DNA of 64,000 nt, taken from NCBI RefSeq assembly GCF_018130165.1, contig NZ_JAFCLZ010000017.1:141353-205352 (forward strand), in the 5' to 3' direction. A program made the position numbers and the translations under genes. This stretch comes from Bradyrhizobium sp. JYMT SZCCT0180 (lineage in GTDB: Bacteria; Pseudomonadota; Alphaproteobacteria; Rhizobiales; Xanthobacteraceae). Each line of letters starts with the position of its first letter. Positions within the stretch are counted from its first letter, which is position 1. The notes under the pieces are model-generated. The model saw only the letters and a list, made by a program, of their open reading frames with translations. It did no database searches and was not told the origin of the DNA. This document shows positions 42,847 through 52,392 of this stretch, piece by piece.

Positions 42847-45800
42847 ATGTCCGAAAAACCGCAAAAGTCCGAAAAGTCCGAAGGACCAGACTATTCCAAG
42901 ACCCTGTTCCTGCCGCTGACGGAATTCCCGATGCGCGCCGGCTTGCCCAAGCTCGAGCCTGACATCCTCAACCACTGGAACAAGATCGGTCTCTACGAGA
43001 GGCTGCGCGAGGCGGCCGACGGGCGACCGAAATTCGTGCTGCATGACGGCCCGCCCTACGCCAACGGCAACATCCATATCGGGCACGCGCTGAACAAGAT
43101 CCTCAAGGACGTCGTGACCAAGAGCCAGCAGATGCTCGGCTTCGACTCCAACTATGTGCCGGGCTGGGACTGTCACGGCCTGCCGATCGAATGGAAGATC
43201 GAGGAAGAGAACTACCGCTCCAAGGGCAAGCCGAAGCCCGACTTCCGCGACTCCACGGCGATGGTGGCGTTCCGCAGGGAATGCCGCGCCTATGCGACGC
43301 ACTGGCTCAACGTGCAGCGCGAGGAATTCAAGCGGCTCGGCATCATCGGCGACTGGGATCATCCCTACGCCACCATGAGCTATCCCGCCGAAGCCCAGAT
43401 CGCGCGCGAGCTGATGAAGTTCGCCGCCAACGGCACGCTGTATCGCGGCTCCAAGCCCGTGATGTGGAGCGTGGTGGAGAAGACCGCGCTCGCCGAGGCC
43501 GAGGTCGAATATGAGGACTACACCTCGGACACGGTGTGGGTGAAATTTCCGGTGACCTCGCCGGCGCATGGCGCGCTGGCCAATGCGTCCGTCGTGATCT
43601 GGACCACGACGCCATGGACGCTGCCCGGCAATCGCGCCATCAGCTTCTCGCCGAAGATCGCCTACGGCCTGTTTGAGGTCACCGACGCGCCGGCGGATAA
43701 TTGGGCCAAGAACGGCGACCTCCTGATCCTCGCCGACGCGCTCGCCGAGAGCGTGTTCAAGCAGGCCCGCGTCACCGCCTACAAGAAGGTGCGCGAGCTG
43801 CCGGCCGACACGCTCGACGCGGTGGAATGCGCCCATCCGCTGAAAGGCTTCAGCGGCGGATACGAATTCACCGTGCCGCTGCTGCCCGGCGACCACGTTA
43901 CCGACGACACCGGCACCGGCTTCGTGCACACCGCACCCGGCCACGGCCGCGAAGACTTCGACGTCTGGATGGCGAATGCGCGCGAGCTCGACAGCCGCGG
44001 CATCAATACCGCGATCCCCTATACCGTCGACGAGAACGGCGCCTTCACCGACCACGCCCCGGGCTTCACCGGCAAGCGCGTGATCAACGACAAGGGCGAG
44101 AAGGGCGACGCCAACGAGGCCGTGATCAAGGTGCTGATCGAAGGCGGCAAGCTTCTGGCGCGCGGCCGCCTCAAACATCAGTATCCGCATTCCTGGCGCT
44201 CGAAGAAGCCGGTGATCTTCCGCAACACGCCGCAATGGTTCATCGCGATGGACAAGGACATCGCTGATAACGGCAAGGCCAAGCCCGGCGATACGCTGCG
44301 CGCCCGCGCGCTGCATGCGATCTCGGTGACGCAATGGGTGCCGCCCGCCGGGCAGAACCGCATCAACGGCATGATCGCCGGCCGCCCCGACTGGGTGATC
44401 TCGCGCCAGCGCGCCTGGGGCGTGCCGATCGCGGTGTTCGTGCGCGAAAAGGGCGACGGCTCCGCCGAAATCCTGCTGGACGAAATCGTCAACCAGCGCA
44501 TCGCCGAGGCCTTCATGGAGGAAGGCGCCGACGCCTGGTACATGGACGGCGCCCGCGAACGCTTTCTTGGGTCACGTGCCGGCGAAGACTGGAAGAAGGT
44601 CGACGACATCTGCGACGTCTGGTTCGATTCCGGCTCGACGCACGCTTTCGTGCTGGAAGACCACCAGAATTTTCCCACGCTCGGCAACATCGTCCGCAAG
44701 GTCGATGGCGGCGAGGACACCGTGATGTATCTGGAAGGCTCAGACCAGCATCGCGGCTGGTTCCATTCCTCGCTGCTGGAAAGCTGCGGCACCCGCGGCC
44801 GCGCGCCCTACGACGTGGTGCTGACGCACGGCTTCACGCTGGACGAGAACGGCCGCAAGATGTCGAAGTCGCTCGGCAACACCGTCGAGCCGCAAAAGGT
44901 GATGAAGGATTCCGGCGCAGATATTTTGCGGCTGTGGGTCTGTTCGACCGATTATGCCGACGACCAGCGCATCGGTGCGGAGATCCTGAAAAACACCGTC
45001 GAGACCTACAAGAAGCTGCGCAACTCGATCCGCTGGATGCTCGGCACGCTGCACCACTTCAAGTCCAGTGACGCCGTCGCGCATGAGGAGATGCCGGAAC
45101 TCGAACGGCTGATGCTGCATCAACTCGGCGGACAAGCCGAGATCGTGCGGCAGGCCTATGCCGAGTTCGATTACAAGACGGTTGTCGCCAGTCTGTCGGC
45201 GTTCATGAACACCGAATTGTCGGCGTTCTATTTCGACATCCGGAAAGACGTGCTGTATTGCGACGCGCCGTCCTCGCCGGTGCGCAAGGCGGCGCTGACC
45301 ACGATCGACATCATCTGCGACTCGATCCTGAAATGGCTGGCGCCGGTGCTAAGCTTCACCACCGACGAAGCCTGGCGGATGTACCGGCCGGGCGCCGCGC
45401 CGTCGGTGCACCTGACGCTGTTCCCGACGGATCTGGGTTCATTCCGTGACGATGCGCTGGCTGCGAAATGGGAAACCATCCGCGACGTCAGGCGCGTCGT
45501 CACCGGCGCGCTCGAACTCGAACGCGCCGCCAAGAACATCGGCTCGTCGCTGGAAGCGTCGCCTCTGGTCTACGTGTCGGACAAGGCGATCTTCAACACG
45601 CTGTTCGACGTCGATCTGGCCGAAGTGTGCATCACCTCGAACGCGATGGCGACCAACGACGACGCGCCGGCCGCGGCCTTCACCCTCGCCGACGTTCCCG
45701 GCGTCGCGGTCGTGGTCGAAAAGGCCGTCGGCACCAAGTGCGCGCGGTCGTGGAAGATCCTGCCGACCGTGGGCGACGACGCCGAATATCCTGATGTCTC

Positions 45801-45855
45801 GCCGCGCGACGCGCAGGCGCTGCGGGAGTGGAAAGCGCTCGGAGTGGGTGTCTAA
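42847..45855 (+). CDS. ileS: Isoleucyl-tRNA synthetase
   Basis: 1002 residues, normal for alphaproteobacteria. Class I signatures: HIGH in 'ANGNIHIGHALNKILKD' and KMSKS in 'DENGRKMSKSLGNTVEPQK'. 'PGWDCHGLPIEWKIEE', the editing domain 'VIWTTTPWTLPGNRAI' and 'GTGFVHTAPGHGREDFDVWM', and 'YLEGSDQHRGWFHSSLLES' are conserved. It charges tRNA-Ile and edits mischarged valine. No zinc-finger Cys cluster is evident at the C-terminus, which is short, as in other alphaproteobacteria. Confidence 0.97.
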   Translation: MSEKPQKSEKSEGPDYSKTLFLPLTEFPMRAGLPKLEPDILNHWNKIGLYERLREAADGRPKFVLHDGPPYANGNIHIGHALNKILKDVVTKSQQMLGFDSNYVPGWDCHGLPIEWKIEEENYRSKGKPKPDFRDSTAMVAFRRECRAYATHWLNVQREEFKRLGIIGDWDHPYATMSYPAEAQIARELMKFAANGTLYRGSKPVMWSVVEKTALAEAEVEYEDYTSDTVWVKFPVTSPAHGALANASVVIWTTTPWTLPGNRAISFSPKIAYGLFEVTDAPADNWAKNGDLLILADALAESVFKQARVTAYKKVRELPADTLDAVECAHPLKGFSGGYEFTVPLLPGDHVTDDTGTGFVHTAPGHGREDFDVWMANARELDSRGINTAIPYTVDENGAFTDHAPGFTGKRVINDKGEKGDANEAVIKVLIEGGKLLARGRLKHQYPHSWRSKKPVIFRNTPQWFIAMDKDIADNGKAKPGDTLRARALHAISVTQWVPPAGQNRINGMIAGRPDWVISRQRAWGVPIAVFVREKGDGSAEILLDEIVNQRIAEAFMEEGADAWYMDGARERFLGSRAGEDWKKVDDICDVWFDSGSTHAFVLEDHQNFPTLGNIVRKVDGGEDTVMYLEGSDQHRGWFHSSLLESCGTRGRAPYDVVLTHGFTLDENGRKMSKSLGNTVEPQKVMKDSGADILRLWVCSTDYADDQRIGAEILKNTVETYKKLRNSIRWMLGTLHHFKSSDAVAHEEMPELERLMLHQLGGQAEIVRQAYAEFDYKTVVASLSAFMNTELSAFYFDIRKDVLYCDAPSSPVRKAALTTIDIICDSILKWLAPVLSFTTDEAWRMYRPGAAPSVHLTLFPTDLGSFRDDALAAKWETIRDVRRVVTGALELERAAKNIGSSLEASPLVYVSDKAIFNTLFDVDLAEVCITSNAMATNDDAPAAAFTLADVPGVAVVVEKAVGTKCARSWKILPTVGDDAEYPDVSPRDAQALREWKALGVGV

Positions 45856-45884
45856 AATTCTTGAGTGCGAGTCTAAGATTCTAT

Positions 45885-46036
45885 CGTCGTCCCTGCGAAC
45901 GCGGGGACCCATAACCACCGGCGTCTGAGATAGAACAAGGAAGATGATCCACGGTCTTTCAACCAATAACCAGCACGGCGACGCGATGAGCGCTATCGCG
46001 CTCACGCTGGGGGTCCCTGCGTTCGCAGGGACGACA
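45885..46036. repeat. Diverged GTCGTCCCTGC...GGGACCCAT repeat
   Basis: CGTCGTCCCTGCGAACGCGG at the left with GGGACCCATA; GGTCCCTGCGTTCGCAGGG and ACGACAG at the right. It fills most of the ileS-lspA gap. Confidence 0.82.
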
Positions 46037-46062
46037 GCTTACGTTGTGCTGGCGTCACGCCC

Positions 46063-46560
46063 ATGAGCCCTCACCTCCGCCCCGGGATCATCGCCGCCGT
46101 CGCAGCCCTGGTGCTCGACCAGGCCTCGAAGCTTTGGCTGCTGTTCGTGTTCGATATCGGCCGGCGGGGTGCGGTGAAGGTGACGCCGTTTTTCGATCTG
46201 GTGCTGGCTTGGAATGTCGGGATCAGCTTCGGCTGGTTCCAGAACGACGGTTTTCTGGCCCAGGCCATCCTGACCGCGATCAAGGCGGTCGCCGTGGTCG
46301 TTCTGGCGGTCTGGATGGCCCACTCGCGCAACTGGCTGGCCACCGTAGGGCTCGGCCTGATCATCGGCGGGGCTATTGGCAACGCCATCGACCGGGTCGC
46401 CTATGGCGCGGTGGTCGATTTTGCCCTCTTCCACGTCGAGATCGGGGGAAATACCTTCAATTGGTACGTGTTTAACGTGGCCGATGTGGCCATTGTTGCC
46501 GGGGTAGCAGCCCTATTGTATGATTCCTTCCTGGGGGTACCCGCCGCAAAAGCGCCCTGA
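46063..46560 (+). CDS. lspA: Signal peptidase II (prolipoprotein signal peptidase)
   Basis: 165 residues with four membrane helices. It cleaves the signal from lipidated prolipoproteins. Diagnostic motifs: 'AALVLDQASKLWLLF', 'LAWNVGISFGWF', and the two catalytic aspartates in 'GGAIGNAIDRVAYGAVVDFA' and 'FNVADVAIV'. It follows ileS, the usual order in many proteobacteria. It can serve the lipoprotein at 4624 among others. Confidence 0.95.
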   Translation: MSPHLRPGIIAAVAALVLDQASKLWLLFVFDIGRRGAVKVTPFFDLVLAWNVGISFGWFQNDGFLAQAILTAIKAVAVVVLAVWMAHSRNWLATVGLGLIIGGAIGNAIDRVAYGAVVDFALFHVEIGGNTFNWYVFNVADVAIVAGVAALLYDSFLGVPAAKAP

Positions 46561-46681
46561 TCCCGGTCGATACGGGCCGTTGCGGCTCCTTGGCGGTAAT
46601 ATTGCCTCGCAAACTCGGGATTGTGCCTCAAGGCCAGCCGGCAAGGTTTGTAGAAATTTGCAAGTTTTGCGGAAATTTGAA

Positions 46682-47404
46682 ATGGGAACGAGCGCGATGC
46701 GCGAGACCGAAGCCAGCTACTGGATGGTGCAGACAACCTCGCTGACGCGGGCGATGCGGTTCGCCGCCATTGCCCTTGGCATCGGCCTCGTGATGGCCGC
46801 CGGTCCCGTGCGCGCGGCCGATGACGATGACGAAGACGACAGGACCTTCGAGGAAAAGATCATCGGCAACATCATGAGCGGCCTCGGCGGCAAGAACATG
46901 GAGAGCAAGGGCATCGAATACCGCGAGCGTTCCCCGCTGGTGGTGCCCCCGAAACTCGATCTGCCGCAGCCGGCTAATTCGGCCGCAGCGAACGCGCCGA
47001 ACTGGCCAAAGGATCCGGACGAAGCGCGCCGCAAGGCTGCGATCGCGGCCCGCAAGAAAGAGAACAAGGACAACTCTCAGTCGGCTCGAGCCCTGTCGCC
47101 ATCCGAACTCAACGTCGGCAGAACAGCCGCGCCCGCCCGCACCAGCAACGATCCGATCCAGCCGGGCACCACCAACAACGCCCCGCAGCTGAGCCCATCG
47201 CAGCTCGGCTATGAAGGCGGTTTGTTCGGTATGTTCAAGGGCAACAAGGCCGAGTCGGCGGAGTTCAAGGGCGAGCCGCCGCGGCAGTCGCTGGTCGAGC
47301 CTCCGTCTGGGTACCAGACGCCCTCGCCGAACTTTGCCTACGGCACCGGGCCCAAGGAATCGCTGAACAAGAACTACGACGTCATGACGGGCAAGGAACG
47401 CTGA
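46682..47404 (+). CDS. Conserved hypothetical periplasmic protein
   Basis: 240 residues from ATG at 46682 (ATG at 46697 is possible). A signal anchor (ending 'GPVRAADDDDEDD') is followed by a strongly polar chain: an acidic patch, 'EKIIGNIMSGLGGKNMESKG', Pro-rich 'SPLVVPPKLDLPQPANSAAA', and many low-complexity Ser/Pro/Asn stretches. It lies between lspA and the M16 peptidases, a common order in Rhizobiales. Probably natively disordered in the periplasm; function unknown. A 153-base gap separates it from the first peptidase gene. Confidence 0.75.
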   Translation: MGTSAMRETEASYWMVQTTSLTRAMRFAAIALGIGLVMAAGPVRAADDDDEDDRTFEEKIIGNIMSGLGGKNMESKGIEYRERSPLVVPPKLDLPQPANSAAANAPNWPKDPDEARRKAAIAARKKENKDNSQSARALSPSELNVGRTAAPARTSNDPIQPGTTNNAPQLSPSQLGYEGGLFGMFKGNKAESAEFKGEPPRQSLVEPPSGYQTPSPNFAYGTGPKESLNKNYDVMTGKER

Positions 47405-47557
47405 CGCCAATTTCGGCTCCGCGCCCTCACCGGTGAGGACCGCTGTTGGTTCCGCCAGGCGTTTTGCTCTCTGCATCGTGACATCAGGCGTGATACGCGC
47501 GGTGTACGATCCCGCGGCTTTGTCCCGAACGCTTGGGTTCGGGCTTCCAGACAGGTC

Positions 47558-48949
47558 ATGATGTCCCCACATCGCTTTGCCGTTTCGCTCGCTGCCGCTT
47601 TGATTTCGATATCAGCTCTTTCCACCAGCGGCGCGCCGGCCCAGACCACGGTGACGTCGGAGCGACCCGCCAGCTTCACGCTCGGCAACGGCCTGCAGGT
47701 GGTGGTGATCCCCGATCACCGCACTCCCGTCGTGACGCAGATGATCTGGTACAAGGTCGGCTCCGCCGACGAGACGCCGGGAAAATCGGGACTGGCGCAT
47801 TTCCTCGAGCATTTGATGTTCAAGGGCACCGCCAAGCATCCCGCCGGTGAATTCTCCGAAACCGTGCGCCGGATCGGCGGCAACGAAAACGCCTTCACCT
47901 CGGTCGACTATACCGGCTATTTCCAGCGCGTGCCGCGAGACCAGCTGGGGCGGATGATGGAATTCGAGGCCGACCGCATGACCGGCCTCATTCTGAAGGA
48001 CGAAAATGTTCTGCCCGAGCGTGACGTCGTGCTCGAGGAATACAACATGCGGGTCGCCAACAACCCGGACGCGCGGCTGAACGAACAGATGATGGCCGCG
48101 CTGTATCTCAACCATCCCTATGGCCGCCCCGTGATCGGCTGGCGACAGGAGATCGAGAAGCTCGACCGCGAGGACGCGCTGGCGTTCTACAAGCGCTTCT
48201 ACGCGCCGAACAACGCCACCCTCGTAATCGCGGGCGATGTCGACGCCAAGGAGATCCGCGCGATGGTGGAGCGCGCCTATGGCGCGATCCCCGCGCAGCC
48301 GGCGATTCCCGCGCAGCGCACTCGTCCGCAGGAGCCGACACCCGCCGCACCGCGCACCGTGACGCTGTCCGATCCCCGCGTCGAACAGCCCGGCCTGCGG
48401 CGCTATTACCTCGTTCCCTCCTCCACGACCGCGGCCGCCGGCGAAAGCCCGGCGCTCGACGTGCTTGCGCAACTGATGGGCGGCGGCTCCAACTCCTATC
48501 TCTACCGCGCGCTGGTGATCGACCGCCCGCTCGCGATCAACGCCGGTGCCGGCTATCAGGGCACCTCGCTCGATCCGTCGCAATTCTCGATCTCGGTCTC
48601 GCCGAAACCCGGCGTGGAGTTCTCGGCAGTCGAGCAGGCGATCGACGACGTGATAACGGACGTCATCCAAAATCCCGCCCGCGCCGAGGATATCGAACGC
48701 GTCAAGACCCAGCTGATCGCGGAGGCGATCTACGCGCAGGACAATCAGGCGACGCTGGCGCGCTGGTATGGCGGCGCGCTCACCACCGGCCTGAGCATCG
48801 AGGACATCCGCAGCTGGCCTGATCGCATCCGCGCCGTCACCGCCGAACAAGTCCGTGACGCCGCCCAAAAATGGCTCGACAAGAAGCGTTCGGTGACGGG
48901 TTATCTGATCAAGGACCCCACGCCGAAACGCGAGGAGAAGCGCTCGTGA
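47558..48949 (+). CDS. M16-family zinc metallopeptidase, active subunit
   Basis: 463 residues with a signal peptide (ending 'TSGAPAQT'). The inverted zinc motif HxxEH is intact: His81, Glu84 and His85 in 'LAHFLEHLMFKGTAKHPAG', with a downstream Glu in 'VVLEEYNMRVANN'. Resembles pitrilysin/insulinase-like peptidases of the periplasm; substrate unknown, likely small peptides or unfolded proteins. It overlaps the next gene (GTGA), which encodes its partner. ATG at 47558 is followed by a second ATG at 47561. Confidence 0.92.
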   Translation: MMSPHRFAVSLAAALISISALSTSGAPAQTTVTSERPASFTLGNGLQVVVIPDHRTPVVTQMIWYKVGSADETPGKSGLAHFLEHLMFKGTAKHPAGEFSETVRRIGGNENAFTSVDYTGYFQRVPRDQLGRMMEFEADRMTGLILKDENVLPERDVVLEEYNMRVANNPDARLNEQMMAALYLNHPYGRPVIGWRQEIEKLDREDALAFYKRFYAPNNATLVIAGDVDAKEIRAMVERAYGAIPAQPAIPAQRTRPQEPTPAAPRTVTLSDPRVEQPGLRRYYLVPSSTTAAAGESPALDVLAQLMGGGSNSYLYRALVIDRPLAINAGAGYQGTSLDPSQFSISVSPKPGVEFSAVEQAIDDVITDVIQNPARAEDIERVKTQLIAEAIYAQDNQATLARWYGGALTTGLSIEDIRSWPDRIRAVTAEQVRDAAQKWLDKKRSVTGYLIKDPTPKREEKRS

Positions 48950-50319
48950 TCCATTTCTCGATTGGCGCGCAGCGCTTCACATCAGCCATTGCCGCCCTCG
49001 CGGCGCTGCTGTTGCTGACCCCGGCACCATCGCACGCCGCCGCAAAAATCCAGCGTCTGGTGTCACCCGGCGGCATTGAAGCCTGGTTCGTGCAGGACGC
49101 CACCGTGCCCCTGATCGCGATGGAATATGCCTTCCGCGGCGGCTCGAGCCAGGACCCCGTCGACAAGCCCGGCACCGGCAATCTGGTCGCCGGCCTGCTC
49201 GACGAAGGCGCCGCCGATCTCGACTCCAAGACCTTTCACGAGCGGCTTGACCGCCGCGCCATCGAGCTCAGCTTCTCATCGACGCGGGATTATTTCCGCG
49301 GCTCGCTGCGCATGCTCAAGGACAACAAGGACGAAGCCTTCAACCTGCTGCAGCTGGCATTGACCTCGGCGCGTTTCGACGCCGCCGACGTCGAGCGCAT
49401 CCGCGCGCAGGTGATCTCCAGCCTGCGGCGCGAGACCACCAACCCCTCCTCGCTGGCGAGCCGCAAGTTCCTGGAAGTCGCGTTCGGCGATCATCCCTAT
49501 GGCCGTCCGTCCAACGGCACGCTGGACAGCGTGCCCAAGATCGACGTGTCGGACATGAAGGCCTATGCCGGCCGCATCATCGCCAAGGACACGCTGCGGA
49601 TATCCGTGGTCGGCGATGTCGACGCCGACACGCTCGGCAAACTCCTGGACAAGACGTTCGGTGGATTGCCGGCCAAAGCCGGCCTGACGCCGGTCGCCGA
49701 AATCCAGGCCGCCCAGCCGCCGCAGCGCGCCTTCGTTCCGCTCGACGTGCCGCAAACCGTCGTCATGTTCGGCGGTCCCGGCATCCGCCGCCACGATCCG
49801 GATTTCATGGCCGGCTATGTCGTGAACCACATCCTCGGTGGCGGATCATCGTCGCGGCTTTACAAGGAAGTTCGTGAAAAACGCGGGCTGGCTTATTCGA
49901 TCTCTCAATCCCTGCTCTGGATGGACCGCTCCGCCCTGTTCGTGGGCAATACCGGCACCCGCGCCGACCGCGCCGGTGAAACGGTCGATGCCGTTGAAAA
50001 GGAGATCCGCCGTATCGCCGAGGACGGCCCGACCCAGAAGGAACTGGATGAGGCCAAGTCCTATCTGAAGGGCTCGCAGATGCTGGCGCTCGACACCTCC
50101 TCGAAGCTCGCCGCAGCGCTGCTGCAGTACCAGCTCGACAAGCTTCCGATCGATTACATCGAACGGCGCAACGCCCTCGTCGACGCGGTGACGCTCGATG
50201 ATGCCAAAAAGGCCGCACAGCGGCTGTGGGGCAAGGGCCTGCTCACCGTGATCGTCGGCCGCGCCCCGCAAGCCGCCGCCCAGCCGGCTGTTGCTGCCCC
50301 ACCGCCGAAGGCGAACTGA
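48946..50319 (+). CDS. M16-family peptidase-like protein, non-catalytic partner
   Basis: 457 residues with a signal peptide (ending 'PSHAAAK'). It has the M16 fold but no HxxEH: the position reads 'VAGLLDEGAAD'. The R/Y motif of the C-terminal half is kept ('LYKEVREKRGLAYSISQSLL'). M16 pairs of this kind form a heterodimeric clamshell in which one subunit has zinc and the other helps bind substrate. GTG at 48946 overlaps the upstream stop, so the two are made in step. Confidence 0.9.
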   Translation: MIHFSIGAQRFTSAIAALAALLLLTPAPSHAAAKIQRLVSPGGIEAWFVQDATVPLIAMEYAFRGGSSQDPVDKPGTGNLVAGLLDEGAADLDSKTFHERLDRRAIELSFSSTRDYFRGSLRMLKDNKDEAFNLLQLALTSARFDAADVERIRAQVISSLRRETTNPSSLASRKFLEVAFGDHPYGRPSNGTLDSVPKIDVSDMKAYAGRIIAKDTLRISVVGDVDADTLGKLLDKTFGGLPAKAGLTPVAEIQAAQPPQRAFVPLDVPQTVVMFGGPGIRRHDPDFMAGYVVNHILGGGSSSRLYKEVREKRGLAYSISQSLLWMDRSALFVGNTGTRADRAGETVDAVEKEIRRIAEDGPTQKELDEAKSYLKGSQMLALDTSSKLAAALLQYQLDKLPIDYIERRNALVDAVTLDDAKKAAQRLWGKGLLTVIVGRAPQAAAQPAVAAPPPKAN

Positions 50320-50328
50320 GCCACGCTC

Positions 50329-50459
50329 GTGTCCCGGACGCGGTGCAGCGCCTCTTAGCGGTGCGCCGCAGAGCCGGGACCCAGACCTCCTTCCAGCAAT
50401 GGACCCCGGATCAGCAGCGCACCACGCCGAAGGCGGCGTATTGCGCAGCATCCGGGGAA
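50329..50459. repeat. Palindromic repeat, GTCCCGGACGCGGTGCAGC family
   Basis: GTGTCCCGGACGCGGTGCAG with GCGCCGCAGAGCCGGGACC inside and GCGTATTGCGCAGCATCCGG at the right. Opposite orientation to the copy at 18731-18853. Confidence 0.83.
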
Positions 50460-50533
50460 CGCATCGACTTCAGCGCCGAACACAAACCCGCTATCTTGCG
50501 CGCACCGATTCTAATCCACGCCCGGTGAACGCC

Positions 50534-50953
50534 ATGCTGCGGGTCTCCCGCGACCTTTCAATTGAAGAGAACGACATCGAGATCGGCTTTGTCCGCGCCT
50601 CCGGTCCGGGCGGGCAGAACGTCAACAAGCTCTCGACCGCCGCGCAATTGCGTTTCGACACGCGCAAGATCACGCTGCCGGAAGACGCCGCTTTGCGGCT
50701 CAACCGGCTCGCCGGCCAGCGCATGACCAAGGACGGCGTGATCGTGATCCACGCCCAGCGCTTCCGTACCCAGGAGCGCAACCGCGCCGATGCCATCGAC
50801 CGCCTGCTCGAATTGTTGCGCGAAGCCATGGTGAGGCCGGTGCCGCGGCGCGCCACCAAGCCGACTTTCGGATCCAAGCAACGGCGGCTGGAAGGCAAGA
50901 AGAGCCGCAGCGACGTCAAGTCGAAGCGCGGCGCGGTGCGCTTCGACGACTGA
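50534..50953 (+). CDS. arfB: Peptidyl-tRNA hydrolase / ribosome rescue factor ArfB
   Basis: 139 residues, as in E. coli ArfB (YaeJ). The release-factor GGQ motif is in 'VRASGPGGQNVNKLSTAAQL', with 'EENDIEIGFVRASGPGGQ' before it, and a basic tail ('RRLEGKKSRSDVKSKRG') that should occupy the mRNA channel. It frees peptides from ribosomes stalled at mRNA ends. Start ATG at 50534 lies 75 bases after the repeat. Confidence 0.93.
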   Translation: MLRVSRDLSIEENDIEIGFVRASGPGGQNVNKLSTAAQLRFDTRKITLPEDAALRLNRLAGQRMTKDGVIVIHAQRFRTQERNRADAIDRLLELLREAMVRPVPRRATKPTFGSKQRRLEGKKSRSDVKSKRGAVRFDD

Positions 50954-51146
50954 CGGAGTTGGCGGCGAGCATTGGTCTGCTGCGCCAGAGCTTCGGTTCT
51001 GATTGAGTTCCAGACTTTTGTTTTGACGCGTTTTCTTTACGCGAACCGGTACCCACTTCGCTTGAAAACGCTCTGATAAAAACTCCGGCCGACGCGCGAC
51101 CGGAGTTTCCGAGTTGCAACTGGAACCTGCTGAAGCGCGCGCGGTA

Positions 51147-51443
51147 CTAGTAGCGCTTGCCGCCGGTCGCGGGATCGCCGGCTGCACCACCAGTGCCCTT
51201 GGCCGCACCACTGCCGGCACCGACCGTGCCCTTGGCACCGGTCTTGGCGGCCTTCTGTCCGGCCGCACGCGGCTGCGCACTGAGTTCCTCGTCGTCGGTG
51301 GCCGACGTCCCGCCCTGCATCTGGCTCTTGCCCTGCACGCCGCCGCGGAGCTTGCTATCGGACGAGGCACCCTGCGCCAGCACGGGACCGGCCACCATGG
51401 CCGAGATGGCAAGCGCGATCGCCGAGGTTTTCACTAACTTCAT
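51147..51443 (-). CDS. Small secreted low-complexity protein
   Basis: 98 residues. AGGAG lies before the ATG and the signal peptide ends 'GPVLAQG'. The mature part is Gly/Ala/Ser/Lys-rich without clear fold ('GAKGTVGAGSGAAKGTGGAA'), ending 'TGGKRY'. Probably periplasmic or surface-exposed; function unknown. Convergent with arfB. Confidence 0.65.
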   Translation of the reverse strand: MKLVKTSAIALAISAMVAGPVLAQGASSDSKLRGGVQGKSQMQGGTSATDDEELSAQPRAAGQKAAKTGAKGTVGAGSGAAKGTGGAAGDPATGGKRY

Positions 51444-51655
51444 TCAGTTCTCCTGGGTTTGATTCGCGATGAGCGGTTCGGTTGTTCCACGCGCCATCCG
51501 TCCGGACCTGCCCATCGCACAGAGCAATTTGTCGCGAACGGCGCACGCACCAGACAATCCGCGCCGTGTGGTCTTCGTTTAGGGATTTCGGGGCAATTTC
51601 ACGAAAACTTGGCCACGGATCGACCCAATATGCGGCGCGTGGAACTGTCGTTGTG

Positions 51656-52189
51656 TCAGTCGCGAATCAAATATTCCCGGATCATGATCCGCGCGCGGTG
51701 AATGCGGGCCTTGACGCTTTCGCGAGAGAGGCCGAGTACGCCGGCGATCTCGTCAATCGACAATTCCTCGATGTCGCGCAGCAGGATCACTTCGCGATAA
51801 TGCTCGGGCAGCGACTGGATGGCGCGCGATAGATCGATGCGAAGGTCTTCAGGACGCCAATGCGCCAGACGCGCCTCGGCGTCTTCCGCCGGCGCGTCGG
51901 CCATTCCGACCGACCGGCGCAGGAGCCGCAGACAGGCGCGCCGCGCGACCGCGAACAGCCACGCCGAAAACGACGTCACCGCCCGCAGCGTGCCGACGCG
52001 CCGGTACAGCAGCAGCAGCGTTTCCTGAACCGCATCGTCGATGTCGGCGGCGCGGCAGTTGCGCGCCGCGTAGCGACGGACGTCAGGCTGGGCCGCTGAT
52101 AGCAGCGACACCAGCGCGTCGGCGTCCCCGCCCCGCGCCGCCTCGATCAGCTTGGGATCGCAGCGGCTGGTTCGGACCAGCGCGTTCAT
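51656..52189 (-). CDS. ECF-type RNA polymerase sigma factor
   Basis: 177 residues. Region 2 shows 'RNCRAADIDDAVQETLLLLY' and 'VTSFSAWLFAVARRACLRLL'; region 4 shows 'LPEHYREVILLRDIEELSID' and the helix-turn-helix 'EIAGVLGLSRESVKARIHRA'. It should recruit RNA polymerase to a small stress regulon. There is no anti-sigma gene adjacent; instead the upstream partner is a DUF2892 membrane protein overlapping its start, so control may be through that protein or by another route. ATG at 52189; an in-frame start at 52231 lies inside the upstream gene. Confidence 0.9.
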   Translation of the reverse strand: MNALVRTSRCDPKLIEAARGGDADALVSLLSAAQPDVRRYAARNCRAADIDDAVQETLLLLYRRVGTLRAVTSFSAWLFAVARRACLRLLRRSVGMADAPAEDAEARLAHWRPEDLRIDLSRAIQSLPEHYREVILLRDIEELSIDEIAGVLGLSRESVKARIHRARIMIREYLIRD

Positions 52190-52392
52190 GGCGAGGGCAG
52201 CCGGCGGCCGACCATGGCGCACATCGGGCAAAAGCCGAGGAATCCGGTCGCGATCGCGACCGCGCCGGCAGCGGCGATCGCATAGCCGGCCATCGTGCCC
52301 GGCATCGCCATCAGCCCATAGGCGATCATCATGATGCCCCCGATACCCCGCATCGCCCGCTCCCAGCCCGGCAGATTCTTGCGATAGAACAT
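52186..52392 (-). CDS. DUF2892 (YgaP-like) membrane protein
   Basis: 68 residues. Two membrane helices ('IGGIMMIAYGLMAMPGTMAG' and 'AIAAAGAVAIATGFLGF') and the family end 'GFCPMCAMVGRRL' with two Cys. The two-Cys end could bind metal or form a disulfide. AAGGAG precedes the ATG and the stop overlaps the sigma-factor start (ATGA), so both are made together. A link to envelope or metal stress is inferred only from this pairing. Confidence 0.85.
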   Translation of the reverse strand: MFYRKNLPGWERAMRGIGGIMMIAYGLMAMPGTMAGYAIAAAGAVAIATGFLGFCPMCAMVGRRLPSP

